Positions 47,181-57,875 of a stretch of DNA of 64,000 nucleotides are shown here, one piece after another. The DNA comes from Symbiodinium sp. CCMP2592 (lineage: Eukaryota > Sar > Dinophyceae > Suessiales > Symbiodiniaceae). The notes under the pieces are model-generated. The model was not told the origin of the DNA and did no database searches. It worked only from the letters and a program-made list of their open reading frames with translations. The DNA lies in assembly GCA_905221615.1 (NCBI GenBank), contig CAJNDT010000324.1:1223749-1287748 (forward strand), read 5' to 3'. The position numbers were made by a program, and so were the translations under genes. Numbering within the stretch: the first letter of the stretch is position 1; every line of letters begins with the position of its first letter.

Positions 47181-47822
47181 GGAGGCGGAGATCAAAGCAC
47201 ACCATAGTATTAAAAACGCGCTCCGAGTTTTTATTGGGGGAGAGGGGGCCCCCCTCGTTCACTATTCAAGGAAATGCGAAAGACAGTAATAGCACCGCAG
47301 CGCGGCAGTAGTACAGTAGGAGGATGTAGGGTTATATGCCTCGAAACCAAGCCCCGATCACTCCGAGACTAAAAACCCTCTCATGTATAAGACTTTTTCT
47401 TCAGCCTACACCCTTCATCATCATCGGAGCCCCAAACCCTATCCGCTAAACCCTAAACCCTGCACCCGAAATCGTAATCTAGTTGAAGCCCTGGTACAGT
47501 TCTCCAGGGTTCCTTGCGATGAATATGCTCTAGTATACCACGAAAATCTATTCCGCTTGGCACGGCACCGAAGTTTCGCCTTTGGGTTAGCCCTAATAGT
47601 GACCCCAATACGCGAAGTGTACGGGAGCCAAGTAGTGACCCCGTAACGGATACCTTTAAGGAGGTATCCTCTAAACCCTAAATCCCTATCCCAATATCCT
47701 GAATCCTGAACCGCCATACCCCAGGGTCCTCTGTACTTTCTCGAAAATGGGGAGGGTTTCCTACACAGTTACGTTGTGGCCTACGTAAGGATATGCTATA
47801 TACGAGATAGGGTACATGAGGA

Positions 47823-47936
47823 TACTTGGAGGTTCATGGGTAGTTACAAGTGGGCTTAGCAGTCCCCTAATATGGGTTATAAGTATAGCTACCCTGCTTA
47901 TAACCCCACATATAACTACACATGAAACTCCAAGTA
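47823..47936. mobile_element. MITE-like hairpin, family C
   Basis: TACTTGGAGGTTCATGGGTA at the left; TACACATGAAACTCCAAGTA at the right. Confidence 0.75.
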
Positions 47937-47952
47937 GGGTACATGGAGCCTA

Positions 47953-48043
47953 CCCATAGGCTCCATAGTAGTTCCTTTTGTGGGGTTTATATTCAGAATC
48001 CTATAAGGTGATCCCAAAAAGGAACTACTATGGAGCCTATGGG
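47953..48043. mobile_element. MITE-like hairpin, family R, intact
   Basis: CCATAGGCTCCATAGTAGTT at the left and its complement at the right, with GTTCCTTTT/AAAAGGAAC extending the stem; TA on both sides (47951-47952 and 48044-48045). Confidence 0.75.
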
Positions 48044-48051
48044 TAAGGGCA

Positions 48052-48134
48052 AGTTACCTATTTTGGGGTCCTTATAATAAGGATCCTACTATTTAGGGTA
48101 CTATATTAGGGTCCCCCATTGTGGGAAACTCCCA
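48052..48134. mobile_element. MITE-like element, family A, 5' truncated
   Basis: Begins at GTTACCTATTTTGGGGTCC and ends ATTGTGGGAAACTCCCA. The left inverted end is missing where it meets the family R element. Confidence 0.65.
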
Positions 48135-48342
48135 GTTAGGGCAAGTCACAGCTGAGGCATCTGGACGGCGGGAATGTGGGAGCCTGTGGAAACAAGCGAG
48201 AGAGAAGCCGTCTATCGTCCAGTGAGGGCCGATTCTGGGCCTGTGTTAAGAGGGGTTTAGGGGTTTAGGTTTTAGCCGTGTGGCCCGACTCCACAGCACA
48301 GTCGGCGCCTCGGTTCCTGGCATATGCATAGTCCGGGTGTAA

Positions 48343-48363
48343 AGGGGTTTAGGGTTTAGGGGT
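48343..48363 (-). repeat. Telomere-like tract at the LINE 5' edge
   Basis: GGTTTAGGGTTTAGGGGTAA, 48 bases before the ORF1 ATG. Confidence 0.8.
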
Positions 48364-48410
48364 AAGGGTTTCGGCTTAAATTCCCGTTTCATGTACTCAT
48401 CCCATCGAAC

Positions 48411-49490
48411 ATGGACGAACTGCCTGGGCGAGTGATATCTCCTAGAAAACGCGATAGGGAAGATGACGCTTTCGACGACGACAAGTCAGAGGACGCTGAA
48501 GCTGAGCTTGAACGAAGGCTGGCACAGCACCACAGGACTGAGGCTTCAGATGACATTGCTCCACAGTGGGCCTTGCGACTGGAGTCCTCTATTACTTCGC
48601 AGTTAAGCACCATGAATGATTCCTTGGGATGTTTTCATACAAGGCTGAGCGCCATTGAGAGCAGACCCGTCATTGACACGCGTGTGGACGGTCTCCTTGT
48701 ACAAATGGCTTCTCTAGTCGAACGGATGGATAAAGCTGAAGCACAGAGTAACCGACCGCCTGCTGATGCCACTAATCACCCAGCTCAGGCTCCACAAAGA
48801 TTTGCTCGCACTGCAGCTCCATCAACTCAACCTTTTACCAGACAGTTTCAGCGTTCAGCGGCAAGCCAAGAGCAGGATGTTGACTTTTCTCATCTCGTAT
48901 GTGGAGGTTGGCCTGTTGATAGCACTAAGAAGGTGATTGAAGATGATACATGGGGCTTCGTGAGACAGTGGGACCCACAGATCACTGCTCTTGTTCAGCG
49001 AGTGGTGGTTTACGGACGTCGCGCCAACACTAGCCATATCTATTTGGCTCCACCACGCCAGGATGATGCCAAGCAGCTCTACTACGACCTCGTACGATCG
49101 TTTCCAGATGGGGGGAAGACAACCGGCGGTCAACGAATCTGGCTTACCTACTCCAAATCAGAGGCCAGACGTGCCAAGAATCGTGCTACCCGTGTTGCCT
49201 TGGTTAAGCTTGAACATGCCTGCCAGAGGAAAGCAGGCTCCCATCAAGAGCTTGAGACAGACTGGGGCAAACAGTTGATATGGCTTGGAGAGAAGAGAGT
49301 GGCGGCCCCTACACTGGCAGGTCTACTATCGGAGCCCACCGATCGTACCATGACAGTGCAGGTAAATGCGGTTGAAGAGGAGAGCCAAGTCATGTTCTAC
49401 TTTAATGTGACAAGACTTGTTGGTTTTTTCGGTTGTCAGGATGCTGATATCATTTCTGATCTGCGAGGGCAGCCGGCCAATCAAGCCTGA
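48411..49490 (+). CDS. LINE ORF1 protein (putative RNA-binding)
   Basis: 359 residues from the ATG at 48411 to a TGA at 49488. The N-terminus is charged and acidic (residues 10-40, KRDREDDAFDDDKSEDAEAE), followed by a probable coiled coil at about 60-115 (SSITSQLSTMNDSLGCFHTR, then SLVERMDKAEAQ) and a Pro/Gln/Thr-rich linker. The folded C-terminal half begins at about residue 160 (HLVCGGWPVDSTKKVIEDDT), with VVVYGRRANTSHIYLAPPRQ, resembling the RRM-like region of LINE ORF1 proteins. These bind the element's RNA and package it for integration; that role is family knowledge. The next frame, ORF2, continues in the same reading frame, separated only by this one TGA. Confidence 0.75.
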   Translation: MDELPGRVISPRKRDREDDAFDDDKSEDAEAELERRLAQHHRTEASDDIAPQWALRLESSITSQLSTMNDSLGCFHTRLSAIESRPVIDTRVDGLLVQMASLVERMDKAEAQSNRPPADATNHPAQAPQRFARTAAPSTQPFTRQFQRSAASQEQDVDFSHLVCGGWPVDSTKKVIEDDTWGFVRQWDPQITALVQRVVVYGRRANTSHIYLAPPRQDDAKQLYYDLVRSFPDGGKTTGGQRIWLTYSKSEARRAKNRATRVALVKLEHACQRKAGSHQELETDWGKQLIWLGEKRVAAPTLAGLLSEPTDRTMTVQVNAVEEESQVMFYFNVTRLVGFFGCQDADIISDLRGQPANQA

Positions 49491-49535
49491 CTCAGGTCTC
49501 CTGCTGCTGAATCCAAGTTTTTACAAACAGACTTT

Positions 49536-52500
49536 ATGTCTTGGAATATACAAGGCAAATCTCTTAAGTCCTTTGGGGAGTGGCTAGAAGAGAGCAGTTG
49601 CTGTGCAGACATTATTTGCTTGCAGGAGGTGAGTGCAGGTACAGAGTTGCAAGTATCGGATAGTGGTTTCGGCAGTCTGCAGCGCTTTGAATCAGCCAAT
49701 GCGTCTCCCCTTGAATTAGATGAGTTTACGATTTTGGGTGCATGGGTGGAGTCACATTTGATACAGATGATATTGTTACGCAGCGATTCAATCAACCATT
49801 TGGTCGACAGTGCCAAAGGGAAACGCTACGTGGCAGTTGAAGTTGCATTGAAGGATTCGCCCGGTACCATCATTGTATGTTCAGTGCATTTACACCATAG
49901 CAATGCTACGAATTCAGATTTTGAAGATGGATTAGAAGACTTGATTGGCTTCTTGAGAAGTAAGCGTGGCACACCTACATTGGTTATTGGCGATTTCAAT
50001 GCCGACATACACTCTCCTCGCGCAGTCATTTGTGATTGTGCATTCCGCGATCTCTTGTTTCAACCATACAGACCTGATGAACCCACAAGATATGGACCTA
50101 CAAGCAGCAGTCATTTGGATTTTTGCTACATCAATCACAGATTGCAAAGCATTGCCTCGAGTGAACCGGGGGCCGTGGCGGTCTCTACCCATGTCCATGA
50201 GCGACACGAGTTGGGATCTGATCACAGTCCTCTTTTCCTTGAAGTCGTGTGGCCGCGTGCTCGGATTCGCAAGCGAAGAAAGCCTAGTAAGAACCTTGGT
50301 AGGTATACGGTCGACACGACAAATCTGGCAAAGGCTACGGGAGTCTTTCGCTATGCTGACATGAATGTCACCCAGCAGTGGCAGACTTTGGAAAGGATGG
50401 CACATACATATTCCTTTAGAACTCCATCATGCAAGTATCGCGACTCTGATGCTCTCAAGGGTTTGTGTCAACAACGACACCTGGAATCCGATTCCGCAGT
50501 ACGTGCGCAACTCACTCGGCAGATCCTTAGTCAAAGACTACTTGAGAGGAGGACTTGGTGGACTCGTCTTGAGAGTCTTGCTGCAGCCGGTGATCCTGGG
50601 GCCGTCCGCTACATTAAACAACGCAGTGCACCAAAGTCTGATGCTCATCACCTTCACTCGGCATTAGGGGGCCAAAAATCGACAGCAAAACAGTTGGAGC
50701 AGCGGATGACTTCGTTATTCACCACTCCGGGAGTCGACGTGTCTGACGCCGTTCAGGCCAAGATTGATACGCTGTTGAGCAAGGGGTCGTTCTCCTTATT
50801 CACACAAGATGAGATTATTCGTGCGGTGGGGCACATTAAGTGTGGTAAGTGCAGTGGGTTATCTGGAGTATCGGGTGACTTTATCAAGGCATTTGCTTCT
50901 ATACCACAGGGTCTGCAATTCCTGACGCATCATTTAAACCTACTTCTACGAGATGGTCAGCTACCTCAAGCATATTATGATACCTTTGTTCTGCTCTTGG
51001 CCAAGATACCCCACCCAAAGACTGTCCGTGATCTTCGTCCCATCAACCTCATTGAGTCCACCATGAAGCTGTACTGCACACTGCTATGCAATCGATTGAA
51101 GCTCCATTGGAAACAGCCGTCATTACAATATGGAGGCTTGCCAGGTACTCAGGTTTTGGAAGCCATGTTTCTGGCCCATATGGGAATACGACATCAAAAA
51201 AGGGCTAGGCAGTACTCAGTCTGGTTCCTTGCTGATGTTAGTAGTGCTTTCGACAGTGTCAATCATGAGTATCTCGCGGACTTCTTTGCTCGATCATCCA
51301 ACGAGTCATGCGCGTGGGAAGCTGCCCGATTGTTGCATGTATTGGTGAGTGCAAGATTACACTTTGATTATTGCGGTTATGCATGGCTACTTCAACAACA
51401 GGTTGGTGTTCAGCAAGGTGGTACTGGTAGTCACAGCTGCTATGTCTTCGCTACTGTGGTTGGGTGTATCCTTGACACATTGCATGCCAAGTGGAAGTCA
51501 GAAGGGGTTCCGTGTAGCGCATTCCTTTACACTTGGGGATTCGTCGATGACATCATTATGTGTTGTGCTACTTGGGCAGATGCTTATAAATGCAGTGAAG
51601 ATCTTCGGCACGCGTTGGCGGCAGCTGGTCTACAGTTGAACACTGACAAGTGCAAGTTCCTCGTGCATGAGAGCCTGATGGCACAACCTAGAGATGAATT
51701 CCCGCCGGGTTCCCTCATTCACCTATGCCCTTGGACCTCTCGGGCAGTCTATTTGCGCAAGGACCTCTCCTTTGAACCGGGAGTCGACGAGGGTGACACG
51801 CTAATGAGTGCCATTGTGACGTTGGCCAACACTGGATATAGTCATCATCAGAACATTCTGCGCTTACATCATTGGTTGCGTCCCCACAACGCCTTGCAAT
51901 ATATTCATCGGTATATCTTCCCAAAAATTGCCTGGTTTATGCCCTTGCTCCCTGTCACGAGAAATGTCATCAATGATGTCCGTGTCTTGCAAGTCACCCT
52001 CGTCACCAAGGCTCTGCACTTGTTTTTACCTGGACATTTGCGTCAGGGACCTGCGATGGCCTTGCAGCGCTTAAGGCGTCGTGCAGCGCAAGCTCTGCTA
52101 GTGCAACATCCACAACACCACTGGGTCTTATGCTGGTATGTCAGGAAGTTCAATTTTTTGGGTCATGTACTACGACGCGGTAGTGATAATCCATTATGTA
52201 CTGCCTTGCTTAGTTCTGACCTTGCTCCCTTCGGAGGGCGACCTGGACCATGGGCCAGCCCACTCCAGTGGCTCAAGCATGTTCTGTCGCGTGACTTCCC
52301 TGACATTTCCGATGCGACCCTCATCAAGCTTGCAGGGGACAGACTTCAGTGGAAGAACATGGCTTCCCAAGTCACTGCACTAGATGAAGACACTGTTCAT
52401 GTCGTTTACGAAACGGCGTGGGAATGCCATCGTCACTGCTTGCAGGCGTGTGTTGAGTGGAATTGCGTAGTACATCTGTGGGCTTTGTATCCTCATGGAT

Positions 52501-52769
52501 ATCAACTCGCCTGGCTTGACCCTGAGGAGGGATGGTGTGTGTTTTCTTTGGACAGCTTTGAGCCTTTGGAGGTTTGCAACTTCTTCAGCCATTTTCTCAT
52601 GTTGTATAGACCCTTCACTGTGCAGCTAATGCTCACGCGTGATGTATGTGATGTAATCCTTCCTTCTTGCACGCCACTTCATCATTTGTTGTATACCACG
52701 TACCACATCCTCCTTTTCTTTGAGATCGTATCGACGTCCTGGCTGCTTCGGGTACAGCGTCTCCTCTGA
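49536..52769 (+). CDS. LINE ORF2: apurinic-type endonuclease and reverse transcriptase
   Basis: 1077 residues from the ATG at 49536. Residues 1-240 form an exonuclease/endonuclease/phosphatase fold: N4 (SWNIQG), E31 (CLQEVS), GDFNAD at 152-157 and SDHSP with D229/H230. This enzyme nicks target DNA. The reverse transcriptase follows at about 430-720: LRPINLIESTMKLYCTLLCN, motif A ADVSSAFDSV (about 564), motif B GVQQGGTGS (about 626) and motif C FVDD (about 669), where LINEs usually have ADD or YxDD. Motif D-like LNTDKCKFLV follows. No RNase H domain is visible. The C-terminal 300 residues carry Cys and His (CHRHCLQACVEW) that might bind nucleic acid, but no clean zinc knuckle is seen. No frameshift or stop was found inside it. 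Confidence 0.9.
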   Translation: MSWNIQGKSLKSFGEWLEESSCCADIICLQEVSAGTELQVSDSGFGSLQRFESANASPLELDEFTILGAWVESHLIQMILLRSDSINHLVDSAKGKRYVAVEVALKDSPGTIIVCSVHLHHSNATNSDFEDGLEDLIGFLRSKRGTPTLVIGDFNADIHSPRAVICDCAFRDLLFQPYRPDEPTRYGPTSSSHLDFCYINHRLQSIASSEPGAVAVSTHVHERHELGSDHSPLFLEVVWPRARIRKRRKPSKNLGRYTVDTTNLAKATGVFRYADMNVTQQWQTLERMAHTYSFRTPSCKYRDSDALKGLCQQRHLESDSAVRAQLTRQILSQRLLERRTWWTRLESLAAAGDPGAVRYIKQRSAPKSDAHHLHSALGGQKSTAKQLEQRMTSLFTTPGVDVSDAVQAKIDTLLSKGSFSLFTQDEIIRAVGHIKCGKCSGLSGVSGDFIKAFASIPQGLQFLTHHLNLLLRDGQLPQAYYDTFVLLLAKIPHPKTVRDLRPINLIESTMKLYCTLLCNRLKLHWKQPSLQYGGLPGTQVLEAMFLAHMGIRHQKRARQYSVWFLADVSSAFDSVNHEYLADFFARSSNESCAWEAARLLHVLVSARLHFDYCGYAWLLQQQVGVQQGGTGSHSCYVFATVVGCILDTLHAKWKSEGVPCSAFLYTWGFVDDIIMCCATWADAYKCSEDLRHALAAAGLQLNTDKCKFLVHESLMAQPRDEFPPGSLIHLCPWTSRAVYLRKDLSFEPGVDEGDTLMSAIVTLANTGYSHHQNILRLHHWLRPHNALQYIHRYIFPKIAWFMPLLPVTRNVINDVRVLQVTLVTKALHLFLPGHLRQGPAMALQRLRRRAAQALLVQHPQHHWVLCWYVRKFNFLGHVLRRGSDNPLCTALLSSDLAPFGGRPGPWASPLQWLKHVLSRDFPDISDATLIKLAGDRLQWKNMASQVTALDEDTVHVVYETAWECHRHCLQACVEWNCVVHLWALYPHGYQLAWLDPEEGWCVFSLDSFEPLEVCNFFSHFLMLYRPFTVQLMLTRDVCDVILPSCTPLHHLLYTTYHILLFFEIVSTSWLLRVQRLL

Positions 52770-52827
52770 AGCTGGGGATATCGATGCTGCATGTCGGCCT
52801 CGATCAACATGATTGGGGTCTTAAACT

Positions 52828-52881
52828 GGCTAGACTTCAGTCCAGTGGCAAAAAAGGGGTAAGGGTTTAGGGTTTAGGGTT
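52828..52881 (+). repeat. LINE 3' end joined to TTTAGGG units
   Basis: GCTAGACTTCAGTCCAGTGG, then C, an A6 run and GGGGTAAGGGTTTAGGG. The A run then G-rich telomere-like sequence marks the integration junction. Confidence 0.65.
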
Positions 52882-52975
52882 ACGATAGGGGCTAAATAAA
52901 TGAATTACCGATACTATTGTGTGCGTTCTTTATTGTAGTTATGTAGTGTAATGTTTCCAATTATTCAGGCCTTGT
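52882..52975. mobile_element. MITE-like element, family I, diverged
   Basis: CGATAGGGGCTAAATAAATG and CGATACTATTGTGTGCGTTC at the left; TCCAATTATTCAGGCC at the right. Confidence 0.5.
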
Positions 52976-53113
52976 TTAGGGTGTTTTGATTTTTTGTGTA
53001 TGAGGGTGTTAGGTTAGGGGTTCTTAGTGGCTTTTTCGGTGGTCTACAGAACCCAGGATGCCAGGTTTGTGGACATCGATGGAGAAATCCATGAGGCCTC
53101 TATCAGATCCTTA

Positions 53114-53238
53114 ACCCAGACCCCCGGGAGGATCCAAAAAAGTAGATCCCTCAATGGGGGTTCCTATAAGGTACCCTTAGTAGTATAGGGCGCCAAATTA
53201 GGGGATCTACTTTCTAGAGATCCTCCTGGGGCTCTGGG
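53114..53238. mobile_element. MITE-like hairpin, family J
   Basis: CCCAGACCCCCGGGAGGATC at the left; AGATCCTCCTGGGGCTCTGG at the right; inner AAGTAGATCCCT and GGGGATCTACTTT pair. Confidence 0.7.
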
Positions 53239-53366
53239 AAGGGGAAGCGTACTGCGGACCCTCGGGAACCCCATGGAACCTTAGGGGGCACAGGGAAGAA
53301 CACTAGGGGTCACTCTAAACCCTAAACCCCTACACCCTCAGCTGCCCTAAACCCTTAAAGGGAACG

Positions 53367-53451
53367 CCAGAAAGTTGGAATATGGTTTCAGGGTAGGATA
53401 CCCTATAATTTACCATAAAGGGTTTAGGATAATCATATTCCAACTTTCTGG
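53367..53451. mobile_element. MITE-like hairpin, family F
   Basis: CCAGAAAGTTGGAATATGG at the left and complement at the right. Same orientation as 39142-39246. Confidence 0.75.
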
Positions 53452-53584
53452 CTTTTCCTGTAAACCGTTCTACCGTTAAACCAAAATTATATGAGCTAGA
53501 GATCCCGAACCCAAGCCTCGAGCCTAAACTGGTTGGCTCTTGGGACTTTAACTTTTGGGGTTTCTACTTGAACTACAAGAATAA

Positions 53585-53663
53585 CCCTATCCCTCCAAGG
53601 ACCCCATAGTCAGGGCCCTGGACCCCTTAAGGACCCCATAATAAGGTCCCTGGAGGCATAGGG
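53585..53663. repeat. Inverted repeat, possible MITE (family S)
   Basis: CCCTATCCCTCCAAGGACCC at the left; AAGGTCCCTGGAGGCATAGG at the right. GGACCCCATA occurs twice inside. Confidence 0.5.
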
Positions 53664-53861
53664 TAAGGAGGCTAAAAGGTTAACTTCTAGGAGGGGTTCA
53701 GAAGTCAGCCAAGTAAACTTAACACTTGCACACTGTTCCCTAAACTCCATAATTAAGCCCTCAGCGACCACCCCTGAAAACCCAAAAAAACCCTGACCCT
53801 ATTTACCACCCCTGAAGCCCGCAGCCCCTAAACCAGAAACCCCAAACCAGCAACCCCAATA

Positions 53862-53963
53862 TAGGAACCTGATTAAGAAACCTTGGGCCTTTATTAGGGT
53901 TCTTTATATGAATCATACTATCTTGGGGGTTATAGACCAAGGGTTTCTTAGTCAGGTCCCTAC
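53862..53963. mobile_element. MITE-like hairpin, family T
   Basis: TAGGAACCTGATTAAGAAAC at the left; GTTTCTTAGTCAGGTCCCTA at the right. Confidence 0.7.
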
Positions 53964-53976
53964 ATTAAACGGTTCA

Positions 53977-54050
53977 GGGTTTAGGATTTAGGGTTTAGGA
54001 TTTGGATTGAGGGTTTAGGGTTTCGGGTTTAGGGTTATAGGGTTTAGGGT
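53977..54050 (-). repeat. Telomere-like array (TTTAGGG)
   Basis: TTTAGGG with TTTAGGA and TTTCGGG variants. Confidence 0.8.
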
Positions 54051-55066
54051 CCTGAACTTTTAAACCCTCCAGGTCTCTGGTGACATTGTGGCGAACTGGC
54101 CCGAAGAACAATGGCCGCGCCTGATGCGCTGTCGACTGCGCTTTGGGATCCAAGGGTAGCTAGGGATCTTGGTTAAAGGATATCCGATTCCAGGGATGAT
54201 CTTAAGGGGCTCTTTCTTAAAGAATTTTCCATTCGGGTATAGGGTTTAGGGTTGGGGGTTTCTTTATCAAGATTCTGCTATTCGGGCGTAATATCTAGGG
54301 CTTGTAATGTAGGGGTTGTATTTGGGTTTGGGATACTCGTAAGATGGAGTTTAAAAGTACGAGTATATAAGGACGATAGAGCTTCGATTCTTTACGGGAC
54401 TATGTTATAATGTTGTTTTTGGGTATGAGGATTCTTGCCTTTCGGGTTTCTCTCCACTTGGGTTTCGCGTTCGCGGTTAAGGCTTTGGGGTTTAGGGCAG
54501 GATTTAGGCCAAATGCCTCCAAGTAAGGAGTATGCTTACACCTTCTTTCATGCAACTTGAAGTGGATTTCTCGATTAAGGGCTTTGGGAATTTTCAGAGA
54601 TGGCTTTTCGCGAGGGCAGATGCATTTTCCACAACGGCATCTACGCAGCTTGCCAGCTCTGCACATGTCCAGAATCTTGGGGCATCGTCAGAGGGCCCAC
54701 TGTCATAAGGCAATGTCCTGCATTGCTGCAGCGTCGCAATGGAGCTTTTAACTTTGTGGCCCCTACAGCGTAGCAGTACGGAACGACAACTTCTTGTTTT
54801 GGTTGCATCTGAGTACAACTGTGTCTTTGCTTCCATGTTGCCAGGCGTATCATGTTTTGATGTTCCGTGTTTACGAGTCTTAGGTGTAACGTAAGTGTTC
54901 CGTGTCTTTAAAGTGGGAGCTCTCACTCTTGCGCCACCAAGATATGACGTCTCACCTGTTATCTGCGAACCAGTCGACATCGCGCGGATTGCCGAGCTTG
55001 CGAACGAAAAGCGTACCGAGACATGAGAACATGAGATGCACAGTCTCGAACCCTGAACAGCCGCAC

Positions 55067-55642
55067 CCACACACACACAGACACACACACACACACACAA
55101 ACACACGCAGACACACACACACAGACAAACACACACACACACAAAGACACACAGACATACAGATACACACGCACAGACACACACACAGACACACACACAG
55201 ACACACACAGACACACACAGACACACACACACAGACACACACAGACACACGCAGACACACACAGACACACACACACACACAAAGACACACACACACACAC
55301 AGACACACACACACACAGACACACACACACACACACACAGACACACACAGACACACACACACACACAGACACACACACACACACAGAGACACACACACAC
55401 ACAGACACACACTCACAGACACACACACACACACACACAGACACACACACACAGACACACACACACAGACACACACACACACCACAGACACACACACAGA
55501 CACACAGACACACACATACACACAGACACACAGACACACAGACACACAGACACACAGACACACAGACACACAGACACACAGACACACAGACACACAGACA
55601 CACAGACACACAGACACACAGACACACACACACACAGACACA

Positions 55643-55689
<47 letters not shown>

Positions 55690-55972
55690 ACACACACAGA
55701 CACACACACAGACACACAGAACACAGACACACACAGACACAGACACACACACGACAGACACACACACACACACACACCACACACACACACACACAGACAC
55801 ACACAGACACACACACCACACACAGACCACACACACACACACACAGACACAGACACAGACACAGACACAGACACAGACACAGACACACACACACACACAG
55901 ACACAGACACCACACACACAGACACACACAGACACAGACACAGACACAGACAGACACACACACACACACACA

Positions 55973-56011
<39 letters not shown>

Positions 56012-56213
56012 ACAGACACACACACACACACACAGACACACAGACACACAGACACACAGACACACAGACACACAGACACACAGACACACAGACACACAGA
56101 CACACAGACACACAGACACACAGACACACAGACACACAGACACACAGACACACAGACACACAGACACACAGAGACACAGAGACACAGAGACACAGAGACA
56201 CACACACACACAA
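55067..56213. repeat. CA/GACA compound array, about 1.15 kb
   Basis: ACACAC and ACACAGAC units. At 55520-55625 and 56033-56180 the pattern becomes a regular eight-base unit (ACACACAG phase), then GAGACACA at 56168-56200. Every frame is open on both strands, so no protein is implied. Confidence 0.95.
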
Positions 56214-56362
56214 ACACACCCGCGCGCGCCCATTAGAACATCTCCACGCCGCTGTAAAGGAGCCCTGGCCCGTGACTACTATACCTCCCGCATCCGACAA
56301 CTCCTATTAGCATGCCTGCCTTTTCGCATCTTCAGTTGCTGTCAATGTGGTTGCTGCTGCTG

Positions 56363-56364
56363 TG

Positions 56365-56450
<86 letters not shown>

Positions 56451-56460
56451 TGTTGTTGTT
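56363..56460. repeat. Hexamer array (GTTGCT then GTTGCC)
   Basis: GTTGCT units (56363-56400) pass into GTTGCC units (56400-56448), then GTT. It looks like a diverged edge of the large TTG array. Confidence 0.9.
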
Positions 56461-56505
56461 GTTGTTGGTTGTTTTTGCTGCTGCTTCTTGCTGTTATTGC
56501 TGTTA

Positions 56506-57025
<520 letters not shown>

Positions 57026-57416
57026 TTGCTGCTGTTGCTGTCGTTGTTGCTGCAACTGCTGGTCTTGTTGCTGTGTGCTTTTTTTTTGTTGTTGTTGTCG
57101 TTGTTGTGGCTATTACTGCAGTGCTGCTGTTGTTGTTGGTCGTGGTGCTGGTGGTGCAGCTGCTGGCGTTGCTATTGTTCTTTTTGTGTGGTTCTGTCGT
57201 AGAAGTATCGAAAGTTCAGATTCTGAGCCTAAGCAGATATGCTGCGCTGAAGGCATTGATGGCGCTGCGGGCGCTTCTTCTGTCTCTGCTGCAGGGCACC
57301 CAGTTCCAAGATGGCTTTCTCTTCGGTCGCGATACTCCGAGCGTCTTCATTCTTAGTTACTTCTTGATTACTTGTCCATGGTTATGTCAAACATGTGTGT
57401 AGTGCGTCTGTGTTTG

Positions 57417-57457
57417 TATGTGTATGTATATGTACACATATGTGTATATATAACATA

Positions 57458-57490
<33 letters not shown>

Positions 57491-57610
57491 GCGTGTGTAT
57501 GTGTATATATCTAAATTTTGATGTAATGCGATGCAGTGTAGTGTACTGTGTTCGTATGTATGTATGTATGTATGTTTATGTCTATATGTATGTACATATT
57601 TATGTTTTAT
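57417..57610. repeat. TATG/TA/TATGT simple repeats
   Basis: Several TA and TATG runs, including TATGTATGTATGTATG at about 57555-57570. Confidence 0.85.
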
Positions 57611-57875
57611 GTACTCTATGCCATGTAGTAAATAAGTATAGCCGTGTACAGGAAAGTCCAGCCGTGGTCTGGGTCCGTGGTCAAGTTGCGGTGGTTGAAG
57701 TGATGCTGAAGGCCCGCAGAGGGCATACTACAGCAATGCCGCGGTTCCTCAACGTTCTGGGATCCCGCAAACCGGTGGCACAGATGGAACCCGAAACCCC
57801 AAGCCCTAAACCCCAAGCTTTGCCGCGCTCTTGTCTCGCAGCTGACCAGGGCTGCGCCACGCAAATTCCATGTAG

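Larger units (their letters stand above)
44737..48410. other. Region between the candidate gene and the LINE, no gene recognised
   Basis: Degenerate telomere-like DNA (45110-45245, 45900-46145, 46360-46530), hairpins, and a low-complexity hexamer array. The 44737-45070 stretch is repeat-free and may hold further exons of the preceding gene, but I cannot define them. Confidence 0.4.
48364..52881 (+). mobile_element. LINE-type non-LTR retrotransposon, apparently full length
   Basis: Two ORFs in the same frame: an ORF1 protein, then an endonuclease/reverse-transcriptase ORF2. The 5' untranslated part is only about 47 bases and abuts TTTAGGG repeats. After ORF2 come about 60 bases of 3' sequence ending GGCAAAAAAGGGG, then TTTAGGG repeats again. 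No long terminal repeats are seen. The open frames and intact catalytic residues suggest a young copy. Target duplications cannot be resolved because both flanks are telomere-like. Confidence 0.85.

Noticed and set aside
46842-47289. Ala/Arg-rich forward ORF and Leu- or Cys-rich reverse ORFs
   Set aside because: Hexamer repeat keeps several frames open; no domain and no unique core.
54902-56300. Very long Thr/His- and Val/Cys-rich open frames on both strands
   Set aside because: They are translations of the CA/GACA array; all frames are open because the repeat contains no stop words.
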